NCBI GenBank assembly: GCA_964058845.1 | Contig: CAXKVR010000006.1 | Location: forward strand, 581,442 to 645,441 | Direction: 5' to 3' | DNA from: Carex sylvatica | Lineage: Eukaryota > Streptophyta > Magnoliopsida > Poales > Cyperaceae | Length of the DNA: 64,000 nt | Shown here: piece after piece, positions 21,695 through 35,256 of the stretch | Numbering within the stretch: the stretch's first letter is position 1 | Layout: each line of letters starts with the position of its first letter | The notes under the pieces: generated by a model | Told to the model about the DNA's origin: nothing | The model's database searches: none | What the model saw: only the letters and a program-made list of their open reading frames with translations | Program-made: the position numbers and the translations under genes

Positions 21695-24600
21695 ATGTCG
21701 ACGGCCGCGGTGGCGGCGGAGTGGCAAGAGATCGCCGACCAGAAATACCTCCGACGGCCTGAAGTCTACACCATGCAATGGGGCCGCATGGACCTCTCCC
21801 GTTTTCGCATTGCATGTGCTCCGTTTGGTGGTCCGATCGCTGCCATTAGAGACGACTCCAAGATTGTCCAGTTGCTTGCTGAGTCGGCGCGCCGCCACCT
21901 CCAGATCTTTTCCAGTTCAGGCGAGCTAATTGCTTCCTGCCCGTGGGACCGGTCTGGGGGGAAGCTGGTTGGGATGGCCTGGACTGACGATCTCCAGGTG
22001 GCATGCCTACTGGAGGATGCATCGGTGCATCTGTTCAATTCGAGGGCTGAGCCTGTGGGGCCTGCGATCTCTCTTGGAAAGGAGCCATCTGAGAGGCTTA
22101 TCATGCATTATGTGTTTTGGGGAACTGGTGTTGCATGTTTAACAGAAACGAACCAGGTTCAGAGAAGTTTCTCTTTCATACTGTTCTCTTTGGATAGCAA
22201 TGTACTGTAGTGTGCAGGTGATTTTTTTTATTTGTGTCAGATATTTGGAATGAGCACTGACCTGTGTACCAGTACTTTAACTGACCGGTATAAACAGCTC
22301 ACGTGCCATATTTTAACTATAAAGTGTCCAAGAAGGTTAAACCTTAAATATTACAAATGTTATTTAGCATGCATATCTCTTATTAGTACACAAGTAGCAA
22401 CCATATCGTGTAACATTGTATTAGGTATCTTAACAACAGCTGTGGCTGAGAACTCGTAAACCTGTAAACTCCAGTGCAGTTACTGACAATAATAAACTCT
22501 TGGAATCAGGTGTACTGCATCCCAGATTTCAAAAACCCAAATTCGTGCCAGCTAGCGGACCCTGGAATTGATGAGGCTGATCAGGTGTTCTGCATGGCTG
22601 TGAACGAGCCGAAGGCCGTGAAGTTTGGTACGCCTGAGGTGCTTCTAGCAGTAGGGGACTCTGTGCTATTAGTTGGTGAGTATGCGGCACAGACAGTTGG
22701 CGAAGGTATCGGGCCTATTCAGAAAATGGCCGTCTCGAAGGAAGGGAAGTTTGTTGCAATGTTCACAGGTGACGGCCGGCTCTTGGTGGCCCCCATGGAC
22801 TTCTCAAGGATTCTCTTTGAGTATGACTGTGAAGTTAGTGCTCGCAATCACTTTGTGTTTTCTTTTTTTGGTATTACAGACTTGTACTTCTCTGGTTATT
22901 GTGCAACTTTGGTTCGTTGTTTAACTGGCCTTCAAGCCTAATTGGATTCACACATAGTTTTAGTTATAGTTAACCTAATAATTATACAGCAAAAGAGTCA
23001 AGTAAACAGATAAGTAGATGAATCATGAGTAACCAGTTCACGGGTAGCATCTCCAAAATCCCATCTGAGAAATACCATTTTTAAGTATTGAAAGAGCATC
23101 GAAGTCCTAATCCTTGGTGGTTACTAGATGTTTGTTGTCACACTGCATGTCACTATCCATTGTGGGAGTTAACCCTGTATTAGCAGAAGCAGATGCAAAC
23201 CTTCTTGTCATCAAGGTGATTTTACTGTTAAGTTTTCAGTTGCTATTTGCTAATAATCGGCTAAGTAGTGGTTTTATCTTGTAGTCAGCCCTACCCCCTG
23301 ATCAGATGGTCTGGTCTAGTCTGGACAGTGTGGTTCTCTACTGGGAAGAGCTGCTTTCAGTTTCTGTGATTAGTCCAGCCGGGGACCCAGTACACTATAC
23401 ATATGATGAACCAGGTATCCAGCTGATACCTGAGTGTGATGGAGTCAGGATCCTCTCAAATTCAAGCATGGAATTTCTCCACCTGGTTCCCGAATCAACT
23501 GTCTCGATTTTTGGTATATTCGAAACAATGGAACCATCAGCTATACTGTATGATGCTTATGATAACTTTGAAAGACGAAGTGCAAAGGTATGCTTTATCC
23601 TTTAAACGGTGCTTGTAAAGTATTGCTTAGAAAATGTTGAACTAGAGGTATTATATTTGTCAGTATTAACCAAATTAGATAATTTGATTTCTGGAGACCT
23701 CATATTGTTTCAGAAACATGAAGTTGATTGCTTTGAGGTCTTGAATCAAATTATCTGTACCAGTTCTAACCATAAGTTCTAACAGTAGTTTGCAATAGTT
23801 TGGTTAGGTCTACTAGTGTGTTCAATAATTTGTTGCACTATTTGTAGGTTACAATCTTGATATACTTTCCTTTTTTTGGTTTATTTTCTAATATCTTGTT
23901 GTAAGTTTTGGAGGCTGAATTTGAATCTTTAAAGTCATAATTTCACAACTAGTATTTTACTTGGTGTATGTTTGGATTAAATCAAGGTTTAATAACATAA
24001 CAATTAGACCTTAGGTGAGTTACTTCAATCTTATTTAGACAAATAATTAAATTTTGACCGAAACAACCTTCTGTCCATTCACTATTGATGGAACTAAATA
24101 AGTAAAGTGTTAAAAGATAGACCACACTCTTCTATATTCTAAACGAGAAAGGTGAACTTTTGACAGGCTGATGAAAACCTGAGATCCATTCGTTCTTTGC
24201 TCCCAAAGGCAATTAAGGGGTGTATTGATGCCGCTGGGCATGAGTTTGATGTTTCTCGCCAGCGCACACTGCTTCGTGCTGCCAGCTATGGCCGTGCCTT
24301 CTGCAGGTGAGTGTTGTAAACTTCCTGGACCTTTTTGTCTTTATACATTGGCTGAAAGCCTGAAACAAAGGCAAAGATGCGAAAAACATAGGAGGATCAA
24401 AGATGGCAGTTTCAGTAATTAAGCCCAAGTTTTTTTCTGGTATTTACTGGCACAGCTGCTACTGAAATGACATAAATACGGTGGGCTATAGTTTCCTAAA
24501 TTTGTATTTTTGTCTAGACTGGACATATGAAGCCCCACGGGATCTCAATGTTGTATGTGTTACATCAATTTACCCTCAGAAGTTCAGCTCAAATATGCAT

Positions 24601-27600
24601 TTTTCATCCCGTAATATAATCTATACTGAAGTTTCCTTGAAAACAAGCCTATAAAAAGGGTAAAACAATGACCACTGCAACTAGTACTATATGTTGTACT
24701 GTTTGTCTAGGTTTGATCTTTAGTTCTAACGAAATAGTTGTAATGTTTACTCTGGTTTACTTTTCAAAAATTTGAATGCTATATCAGTATATAAAGACTT
24801 CAATAATAGACAAAAAGAACTCGGTAGCATGATAGTCAAGCATAAGTATAGTGTTTACCAGAACCTAATCGGTTATTTTATATGATAAAGAGTCCAAGGT
24901 TCTGATATTAAACATGGTAATGATACATCCAGTTGGCTTTGACAGCCAGTATGATCGTGACCACTTCAAGGAGATGTGCAAAACATTACGGGTACTAAAT
25001 GCTGTTCGTGATATTGGTATCCCGCTTAGCATCGGCCAGTACCAGGTACATTAAAGAGCATTTCCGCCCCATTTTTTTTTTTTTTAAATTTGCATCTATG
25101 TCATTTAAAATTTGGTTTCTTAGCTTCTAAAATATTTCTATCTAAAATGGCATGTTTTAAGCTTGTCCAGCGTGGGTTGAAATTTTAGAGCCTAATATCA
25201 GCTCTACCTGGAGCTGTAGAATTTCTTTTAGATGCAAAATAACAATGAATTAGAAATCATAGATAAGACCGTGCCTTTTGTAGATTGAAACCTGTGTGGA
25301 CTTGTACTATACTGAAATCCAAGACTCTTGTCACTGTAATGCTAGGGTTGTATACAAAGGGGAAGTCAGTATATAGCCATACAAACCCATAACATATATT
25401 CCTGTAATTCACCCCTACATACCAGAACAACATTATACTTCCCTAGCTTCCCCTTTTTTTAAAAGGATAACCAAAAGGCTTATCGTTCAATGAGGAAAAT
25501 GAACTGGTATAACATTTTCAATGTTATGTAGATTATCCTATGTAATGATTTTCTGAAATTTAGGGACATTTAACATTTTCTGCACAAAAGTAATATTACA
25601 TGAGTATATGCAATGTATAAATAGCAGGAGTAAATATGTAGATTCCTATTCTTTCAGTGATTTTAATTTATAGATAACAAACTCCCCTCAAGAATCATCA
25701 AATATTGTGGCTTTATTAGACACAGAAAATGGTCAACCGTAATACAAAAAGAAAATTTGGTGTAACATATAGCAAGCTGGTGTGTTATATGGGAAGTTAT
25801 ATGTCTACAAGTGCTATAATCTATGCCAAAAAAAAAGGTCATAGCGAATTCAAGATGTTATTGATGATTTTTGGGATTCCTTTCTGTAGCAATCAAAGTT
25901 GAAGTTCTTTTATTAAATTCTGACTTGCTTGTCTCTGTCAGTTGCTGACGGCACCTGTTCTGATCGGACGGCTGATTAATGCCAACCAACATTTTCTTGC
26001 TTTAAGGATCTCGGAGTACCTCAACCTAAATCCGGTAACACTCTTTTTTTGTTGCTTATTTTTAAGGTTAGCAATTGCTCAATTCTTAATAAGTTCAGGT
26101 TGAACTTCTTTTTTGCAATTAAAACCACAAGTCAATACATTGCTAACAAGTTCAAATAAATCATATAAACTAGTGCTGATGAGGCAATCCTTTAAACTCG
26201 GTTTTTAAGTACAATTTGTGCAAAGTATTGTTACATCATCCATTAGATACGGATTATTGCTATTTGTATCATTTTGTAGTAACATCTGTTGCTACTTGAC
26301 GCCAGAGCTTCTTGTCAATTACTTGGAAACATCTTGAAACTTGTTAAGTTGAATGTTTCAGGGCTTGTAATGTTTTTTTGTGAAATATATAACATATATA
26401 GGGGCATATAAAGCAGTGCAATTTCCTAAAAGTGTTTTGATTAAATAGGCACTAATTACATGTTCTAAGCCTGTTTGTAGATACAGCATTTGACCTGAGA
26501 TGGTTGGTTAGTTAATTATGAAAAGATAAGTAATGCTTGGTGGTGCTAATATAAAAGGAATAGTTTGCATAGCACCACAAATTAATCTTGGTGTATTAAT
26601 TGATTTGAGAAACTTAATTTCATTAATTCCCCAAATTGGGTTATATAGTTGCACATATTACATAGAGGTCCCTCATCTATTCTATAATTACCTTTTTTAC
26701 CAAAAATACCCTTGATACAATCTTGATTCTCAACAGTATTCTTTGGTAAAGCCCACTGTCCTTGTATGGGTTCAATTTTACTCTCTTGAACTTCGGTGAT
26801 TTGGTTTTTGTAGGAGGTGGTTATTATGCATTGGGCATGCGAAAAGATAACTGTATCACCTTCTGTTCCAGATGACGCTCTTCTAGAAGCTTTGCTGGAA
26901 AAGGTTCACTTTACTTGAAAATTTGATATAACTTTTGGTTGCAAAATTAAGTTGCTACTGATCTCATATAACAGTTGAACACAGCAATAAGTTTACTCTG
27001 AACAGATGTTGATCAGATTAATCGATATTCTACTCTAAGAGCTGGAGCTTAGTATCTTATGACTCTAAATGTAATGTGAAGTCTAATTTACAGGAGTATT
27101 CCTGGAAATGGAATTTGGCCATGAGCTGTGAACTATTATTTTTCAATTTGCACCTTAGACATTTATGTGTTTAATAGATGGGATGTACTAAAAACTAATA
27201 TTGGTTCTAATTTGAAATGTAGCTGAAATTATGTAAAGGAATATCATATGCGGCAATTGCGGCCCATGCTGACAACAGTGGAAGGAGGAAGTTAGCTGCA
27301 ATGCTAGTTGAGCATGAGTTGCAATCTTCCAAACAGGTATTCTTTCTATAGTATGTTTTTGGTTTCATTCAGCCTATATGAAATATAGGATAAGTTCGAG
27401 CAAAAGCCTATGTAGATTTTACATAAAGGTTATTGTATTGATTGTTGTATTGGCACATAGAACCGTCTGTGACATTTTGGTTCAAGAGAAAGGGAAAAAA
27501 AATGAGCAAGGATTTCAACCATGAATCTCTTTAGGAAATGAAGTAGCACAAAAGATAGGTAATCTTTAAGGCATCCTAGCATGCATTGTTAATGATCCAG

Positions 27601-30600
27601 TAGCGGTCACTCCTGGAGTAACAATGCTTGGACTTGTTTCTGGACAGCTGTTTAAATCATCCATTCATGAATTATTTGATCAATCCATAATTTGAATAGG
27701 TGGTACTTGTTTTAGACAATAAGGAGGCACTCCTGCTTGCTCCCCACTATGCAAAAGTTTTTCTCGATCATGTGTTCTCCAAGGAAATGTTAAATGCTCT
27801 TAAATAATCCTGCTCTTAACTACTTGGAATGTATGACTGTTGCTCTAAACTTAATTCACATTGATAAAAGTAACATTTCTCTTTACCATTTTCTATAGGA
27901 GATGGCAATCTTTCACAATTTTTGCTGCATAATAGGATTTTTTTTTTTTGTGAATCATGTGTTTTTACACATTCCTCCTGGATACAAATGTTATTACTAT
28001 GGTCGCTATTGATCTTATGCAGTATTAGCCCACGGCAACTGTGGCATAGTAGTGGTATTACTTTGATTTTTTTTTTCCTGTGGCAGGTGCCTTTGTTGCT
28101 AAGCATTGATGAGGAGGACACTGCACTGGCAAAGGCAACGGAAAGTGGTGATACTGATCTCATCTATCTTGTTCTTTTCCATATTTGGCAGAAGGTAACT
28201 CCACAAATTAAATTTTTCTCTGTTTCGAAGCCTTGTTCCAATCCCAAAAGATGAGATCCAATAAGCATCCACACAAAAAGTTGGTATTGACATTGACACC
28301 TAAGGCTTCTCATAAAAATTTGAACTTGTGGAATCTTGGAATAAACAATACTAGTTAATTGGAATGGCTTCCTTTTAGATTTCTTGTCAAACAATGTATT
28401 TGTAAGAAAAATGTCTTTCTAGTTTAAGAAAAAAAGGAAAGAAAGAAGAAACTGTTTAAGAAGTATGTTATGAAGTGGAAATAAAACCCAAAGCACATGT
28501 ATAACCAAAAATCAAGTAGCCTGGGTTTATAAAAGCTTTTAATGAGCTAATAATAACACAGTTTTAGGCTTTTAGCAATGATACATGGTCTGCAAGTCAT
28601 TTTGTCTAAGTCCGATAATACAGGTATAAGCAGTGTATATGCCAGCTTCTGCTTGTTTGAATTGATAGATTGGAGTTGCAATGTTTGCTTAGTACGATGA
28701 GTTGTGGCCAATTGAGTCAACTGCTAACTATTGAATAATAATTTGCAGAATAAAAGGCTAATTGAGTCTGTGACTTGTCGTTTAAGCTCTAGTAGATCTC
28801 AATTATTCTGCAATGTTTGCTTAGTAGGATGAGTTGTGGCCAATTGAGTCTGTGACTTGTCGTAATTCAGGATGAAAAATTGAGATCTACTAGAGCTTAA
28901 ACATAACTGGAGTTCAGTTTAGACTATGAATTAACTCAAGGCTTAATTGGATGACTTAGGGTTTCACCGAGTTAAAGCTAAGTTTCAGTTAAATTGGGGT
29001 GGAAGCTTTATTTGCACAAGACTCAGTTTACACATGTTGTTTAAATTAAAGTTAATCACACAGTTGAGGAAATGGGTTTTTACGGCGGTCTGATTGTTAA
29101 ATGGGAACTTGCCATGAGTCCATGTGGGATCCATGTTTCAATTTGTTAGAATTAGGATTTGCCTGTTGCATTTACCTTTTTTTCAACATCTTCGCAGAAA
29201 CCTTCAGTGGATTTCTTTGGCACAGTCAATGCGAGACCACTGGCTCGTGATCTGTTTGTTGCATATGCTAGGTCAGCATATTCCTGTTATAAAATCCGAT
29301 GCAATATCTATCTCCAATTTTTGGAAGGGCCTTTCTGAAGTTACTTGAGATAAAAATTCGTCCTTTTTTGTTTCATTTGTTTGTTTGCAGATGTTACAAG
29401 CATGAATTTCTAAAGGACTTTTTTCTCTCCACTGGACAGCTTCAGGTAGGTTGAGTTTATGAATTTTATTTTGTTAACCATTGGAATTCCAAGTTATACC
29501 AAAGGGTTTTTTTGTATATAGTGTAGAGTTGCCAGATATCACCAACTTAAATAATCAATGTTATCACAACCGGACCGGACATCGATCCGGTAAAGTTCCA
29601 GGTCAACGGTTTACTTGTTGAACCGGTGGATCAACCAGTGATTTTGTAAATAGTCGTATTTGATATTGAGATACTATCTTTTACCTCACTGAAATGTCAA
29701 TTGCATAAATATTATGTGCATACAACTTAATTTGAGCAAAATTCATTACATTAATGATTCAAATGATAATATTTATATATTTTCAATTCAAATTGGTGCA
29801 CACCATTTTTTTCATAATTTGTTATATAAATTATCAAAGTGATCATTTTCTTAATTATTTTTGGTTCAGATTGGTGCACACCTCAGTGGCATATCAGGTC
29901 TTTGTCAACATAATATTTACAATCAGTACTATTTATATTGCTGATTGCAAAATTTTAAATCCAATACTATTCATATGACCCACTTTTATAATACAGTAAA
30001 TGCATATAAAAAACAAAAATAAATAGAAAAATTGATAGAGTTAAATTGTAAATTCCAATTTTACACAACAAAATAATGTTTTATACGTGATAAAATAAAA
30101 CACCTTTGACAATATACATAGCATAATTTTTTTTTTTTTTTGCAATAAAAAGGAACTTAAACTTGATAGATAAAACAAAGAAATAATATTTTCTTTTTTA
30201 ATATATAAAATTTAATCACCTGTTCATAAAAGCTTTTTTTTGCATCACTAAGCTATAATGTATTTCGTCTTAAAATATAAAAGATGAAACTAATAGTCAC
30301 ATGGGCTTTCGTGGAGTCCAATTGGGCTGAAACTTGAAATTCTCACAAAGGTTAAATGACATAATCAATCGGAAAATCCTCTTCACTTTCCTCTTTTCTA
30401 TTCACGATTTCGATCTATTATCCTTCCACCAAATCTCAGATCTGTTTTAAACCGGATTTTTTCTCGGAATGGTTCAGCGATTCTTCAGTTAAATCCGGTC
30501 GGTTAAACCGTTTTTAACCGGTCCGATAACATTAACGATTCTGTGAAAGAACCAAACCGGACAATTGACAGGGTCCGGTCCAGTTCTGATAACACTGTAA

Positions 30601-33188
30601 ATAATAGTTATCTAAATATGAGTTGATTACACAAAGCCCTTTCAGGCTTTGTGCTAAATCAGGAGTTATAAGGTGCATTCTTTTCGGTTAGGGTGAATGC
30701 AGGTCACATGTGAGTTTTAGTTCATATTGGAAAGGTCAAGTTTCAGATTGGTTTCTGTAATGAGATGCTCTTTCCAGTCATGGCACCTTCAGTGTGAAAA
30801 GATGAAGAAAAATTGACATGACGTGATATTTTGTAGGATGTTTCCTTCCTTTTGTTAAAGGAGTCGAGGCTAATGGAAAAGAATCCAATGGCTAGCAAAG
30901 GTTCACCTCTGCAGGGCCCGCGGATCAGGCTCATTGAACAAGCTTACAAGCTTTTTGCTGAAACCAAAGAAAACACGTTCGAGTCTAAGGCTTCAGAAGA
31001 GTATTCAAAATTGTTAAGGTAGACCTTTGGTCCATCCCTAAACACTGTACTATAAGGAAGAAATAGTCTCTGTATTGTACAATGCAAGTTAGGATTGACA
31101 GTTGTTAATGCTAAGGCCTTGCCCTTGGGCTGATAGGTTAGGGTTCCGGATTCTTTTTACTTGATGGCATATCTGATCTGTACCAATTAACCAACCTCTT
31201 GGTGAAAAAAAACAAAAGACTGAAATTCCAAGATAAGCCACCATTTTTCAGTAAGAAAAACTGCAGACTGCAATGTGTGAACTCAAGGAACCAATTCTTT
31301 ATTTTTTTTTTCTACTTTAGCTTTTTTGGCCTTTATTTGTAATGTGTTTACACCATGCAGAGTACAGCATGAACTAGAAGTTTCAACAAAGCAGGCTATT
31401 TTTGTGGATTCTAGCATCAGTGACACTATTAGGACATGCATTGTAATGGGAAATCATCGGGCCGCACTCAAGGTTAAGAGTGAGTTCAAGGTTAGTATTT
31501 GGAGCATCCCTGTGACCCCTAAATGATTGTGCGTCAGTATAGCGATACTTCTAATTTGTAACCCTATTTTAATTTAAAAAGGAATTACCTAAAATACTTG
31601 TTCCGTAATACTTTATCTATCCTGCAAATCGTAGACAATAACACTGGTATCATCCAAGTATGAGCATAGTGTTGACTGTTTGTCAAAAATGATGATGTCA
31701 TTTAACATTTTCTTTTCTTTATTTCTCGAGGTTTCTGAGAAGAGGTGGTACTGGCTGAAAGCATTTGCTCTGGCTACAGTGAGGGACTGGGATGCTTTGG
31801 AGAAGTTCTCAAAAGAGAAGAGTAGACCCCCTGGAGGTGAATTACTTTCTCTTTGTTGTTTAAAGGCTTAGCTTAAGTCTAATTGAGATAATTAGTGCTT
31901 CAGTATCACAATGTATGCAAATAAACCCAGGAAATATATCTTAAATTGACGCAATGCTAACCATTCAAATCCTGACACCAGCATGTATCTGACAAAGTTC
32001 ATTATCTCTTGGCTAGGTTTGCAAATCCTGGCAAAATAGTGAGAATTGTACCTTTGTGAATAGTGGCAGATGAACAATTTAAAATAACACTTGATTCAGG
32101 CATACACATGATGTTTCAGGTTTTGAGGATTAAATATGAAATAACAGAAGGCAATTTATATGGTCATAACTAATTTGTATGTATATTATATTCTAGGTAA
32201 CACGAGTAAATGGCTCAAGTTGTGTATGTATATCACTCTGTTTTTCTTTACTTTATTTTTATCTGTAGGATACAAGCCCTTTGTGCAAGCATGCATAGAT
32301 GCTGGTGAGAAATCAGAAGCCCTCAAGTACATTCCAAAGTTAACCGATCCACGTGATAAATCAGAGGTATCTTGGTTCTACATTCATTTCAACCCAAAAC
32401 CTCATGTGGTAGCTTTCCTAGAGTTTGGTAATATTTAGGATCCATTTTCCGTCATTGCAAATAATTTATGGTTATATGTTGAGATGCGATTGAATAACAG
32501 GAAAATAAAATTTGATAGAAGACTGTAGTATTGAGTTCTATGTTGAAAAACTAAGACATAGTAATTAAATTAGATAATTATCACCACAATGTTCTCCTCA
32601 AATTCTTGTTGGTCTTTTTCTTCTTTTGTCACATTGTAAACTAGAGGAGAGGTGAAATGGGAGGTTTCACACTATTTTGAGAGGCATAACTAGGGTGCAA
32701 ATGGATCGGGTATTATCCGATCGTATCCGAATCTGTATCCGAAAATTAGATACAGATATCCTGAAACGGAGACGGATATGGTTTTAAATTTTAATTATCC
32801 GTATCCGAATAATAGATATATATTATATAGTTTAATATATATTATTAAAAAAATATGTTATTTACTATTATAAAAGGCGATATCTGTCTCCGTTTAATAT
32901 CCGATCCGTATTCGTATCCGAAAAATAAAAGCAGATACGGATATGGTTTTAGGACTATCCGATCTGTTTGCACCCCTGGGCATAACTATGGATTATGTAT
33001 TTTTTTCATTTATCATTATTTTTGGCAAATAGGCATATGCACGCATTGGCATGGCAAAAGAAGCTGCGGATGCTGGTTCTCAAGTAAAAGACAGTGAGAT
33101 TTTTGGCCGACTTCTAGGTCAAAATTCAGGTGCATCTTCCATTTTTGACTCGCTACGTGATCGCTTATCTTTTCAAGGAACTTACTAG
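21695..33188 (+). CDS. VPS16: VPS16, core subunit of HOPS/CORVET tethering complexes (VACUOLELESS1)
   Basis: Sixteen exons join in frame: 21695-22156, 22510-22833, 23285-23587, 24167-24306, 24946-25045, 25942-26034, 26814-26903, 27223-27336, 28087-28194, 29198-29271, 29391-29445, 30837-31018, 31361-31490, 31731-31836, 32269-32366, 33033-33188. They give 844 residues, the usual plant length, all with GT-AG borders. The N-terminal half is the Vps16 beta-propeller (MQWGRMDLSRF, ECDGVRILSN). The C-terminal half is the alpha-solenoid (SRQRTLLRAASYGRAFC, VPLLLSIDEEDTALAKATES, FVDSSISDTIRTCIVMGNHR) and ends FDSLRDRLSFQ. In the family it joins VPS11, VPS18 and VPS33 to tether membranes at the tonoplast and late endosome, and it is needed for vacuole formation. 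Introns after exons 11 and 15 carry hAT insertions. No stop or frameshift is present. Confidence 0.97.
28680..28902. repeat. Local direct and inverted duplication inside VPS16 intron 9
   Basis: A perfect 25-base inverted pair lies at 28780-28804 and 28878-28902 (GTTTAAGCTCTAGTAGATCT and its complement), separated by 73 bases. A direct pair of about 37 bases (ATGTTTGCTTAGTA-GATGAG) lies at about 28680 and 28811. No element boundaries were found. Confidence 0.75.
29556..30597. mobile_element. hAT-type element in VPS16 intron, 8-bp duplication TAAATAAT
   Basis: The 1042-base insert starts CAATGTTATCACAACCGGAC and ends GTCCAGTTCTGATAACACTG, whose complement is CAGTGTTATCAGAACTGGAC. TAAATAAT flanks it at 29548-29555 and 30598-30605. 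Subterminal regions repeat ACCGG and AACCGG words. No transposase is encoded. It lies between exons 11 and 12. Confidence 0.83.
32691..32978. mobile_element. Short hAT element in VPS16 intron, 8-bp duplication GGCATAAC
   Basis: The 288-base element starts TAGGGTGCAAATGGATCGG and ends GATCTGTTTGCACCCCTG. GGCATAAC flanks it at 32683-32690 and 32979-32986. Both halves are rich in TATCCGTATCC and CGGATACGGATA words. The right duplication is only about 45 bases from the exon 16 acceptor, which is still intact. Confidence 0.87.
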
Positions 33189-33580
33189 TAGATGCTCCTG
33201 GCATATCTCCAAAGTTTATGTGTTTATGATGATTTATTTTTATTTTTATTTGATTGTTTTTCTTTTGGTTTGTGGGATCATCATGTAATTAGCTTCATGT
33301 TCATGTTTCTTTTCCATTTGCATCATTTTCTCTGTGACAGATAAAGTTTGCTTGTAATTATTTTTCATCTTTCGCTTGTTACATTTTGTAGTGCAGAAAA
33401 AAAGACTGAATTTTTTTCGTGTGGAGTTGGTCTCATCGATAAATATGCATCCATGTGTCACGCATAGAAATAAGACGCTTTTTATGTGCGTTTGTCTTGC
33501 GTGTTGTTTTTATGCTTAATGATTTTAATAAAATAGAAATGTGTTTGAGTGAGTCCATGGTGCTGTGCATATCATCATTT
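33189..33580 (+). other. VPS16 3' flank
   Basis: T-rich sequence after the VPS16 stop, with AATAAA at about 33528-33533 as a plausible polyadenylation signal. No other gene is seen. Confidence 0.45.
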
Positions 33581-33677
33581 GGTTTGTAATACGGATCAAT
33601 ATTTTCGGTTTTAGAATTCTAACGATCAATATGAACCGTTCAACATGATTTTCATATGAATATATGTACTTGTAGAC

Positions 33678-33714
<37 letters not shown>

Positions 33715-33912
33715 AGAAAATAACTGTTTTTGAATGGTTCAAAATTTTCATATCAAGTGATTTTCTACCTATTTTAAAAAATAAAAAAAAATTCTTAAAA
33801 ATATAAAATTTGATCGGCAAGTACACATTCATATGGGGATCATGTTAAACGGTTTGGATCAATTGTTAGAATTTTGAAAACAAAAATTTTAGTTCATATT
33901 ACAAACTAACCT
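33581..33912. mobile_element. Foldback MITE, common family
   Basis: The ends GGTTTGTAATACGGATCAA and TTAGTTCATATTACAAACTA are inverted. The interior words ATGAACCGTTCAACATGATT and ATCATGTTAAACGGTTTGGA mirror each other. A TA microsatellite sits in the left arm. Confidence 0.68.
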
Positions 33913-34474
33913 GTGATATGCATATTACCATAGACTCACTCAATGCGTTTTGTTGACAGACCAAATACACAATCTAAAGGCATTTGTACTAAGAATGGTA
34001 CCTATGCTAAAAAAAATGTATTGGCATGGCATTAAGTAATGTATTATCTGCAGTACCTATAATAATATGTTTCGTCCCATATCTTGGATTTCTTGAACAT
34101 GTAAACAAAGTAGCTGAGATGCTAGTAGTCTGGGTTGGCTGTTCAACTTCATACAGATCATGGCAGTAAATTTCAGTAGAGTCAAGATGATGCATCAATT
34201 TATATGTTGCACAAGTAATGATAACTATTCAATCTGAATATACTTTGACAGTCCGATCTAATCTAAGAAATAATATAGTACCATACAGTTTACCAAGCAA
34301 CAATTCTCAAATTCCAAGCTGGCGTACATGTTTAGGGTATCAACAACAGGTATAAAACAAGTTGGGGGACGTAGTATTTTCGATTCTTATCCATTAACGA
34401 AAGAAAACTTGAACCCTTATAATACCCATATAAATATATATATGTATATATAATATGAGATGAGTTATCTTGAG

Positions 34475-34797
34475 AAGTAAAAAAAATGTTTACTTCTCAT
34501 TCATATCTCTATTTTCAAAGTTTAAATAGTCGATTTAAACCTCACAACACGATCTTCATATTGTAATGTGCTTGAAGATCAAATTTACAATTTTTGAAAT
34601 TTTTTACTATTTTTTTTTTAAATCACTATTTTTCTGATTTTTTTTAAAAAATTTTTATTTAATGAAAAGATGTGATTTTCAAAAACTCTAAAAATATACT
34701 ACATTTTTTCATAAAAATGTAAAAGTTGGTCTTCAATCAACTGTATGAACTTTGAAATTGGAGATAATAAAAAAGAAAACACTCTATTTACTTCTTA
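34475..34797. mobile_element. Foldback MITE, common family, inside duplication copy A
   Basis: The ends GAGAAGTAAA and TTTACTTCTTA are inverted. The interior CAAAGTTTAAATAGTCGAT and the mirrored AACTTTGAAATTGG follow the family pattern. It is absent from copy B at the matching point, so it inserted after the duplication or was lost from copy B. Confidence 0.58.
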
Positions 34798-35256
34798 TAG
34801 TCTTAACTATATAATATTAAAATCATGCATAATCCCCATATAATATATATTTATATATATTTGCATATAGAAGAGGGTTCAAAATGCCTCCAATTTTTTG
34901 TGCCTCCGCTGTCTGTGTCTCCATTTTTAAAATATTAACAAATTAAAATTTAAATCATAAATATCAAAATAAAACCATTAAATGTGATCTATATTATTCT
35001 CTCTATGTGCTAAAAAAAAATAATCTCTACCCATATATATAATTTCGAAATAATCTCTACCCAGCACTTATCAGTTGTATTAACAAAAAAAAAGTTTCTG
35101 CCCTCAACCACATCCACTAACCATAAGGTAAAGAAAAAAAATTACTCATACCCATCTTATAATCCCCATATAAATATATATTTATATATAATATTATCAT
35201 TTTTATTCTAATAATTACCTTATAGAGTTATGATTCCGGAATAATTTTGAAAAAGG

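Noticed and set aside
24213..24428. ORFs on both strands over VPS16 exon 4
   Set aside because: They are shadows of the true exon at 24167-24306, which alone keeps the VPS16 frame and splice sites.
26533..26715. A 60-codon ORF in VPS16 intron 6
   Set aside because: It lies wholly in an intron, with AT-driven composition. The surrounding text looks like an old transposon fragment without clear ends.
33686..33711. The TA run as a promoter
   Set aside because: It is a microsatellite inside a foldback MITE arm with no gene downstream.
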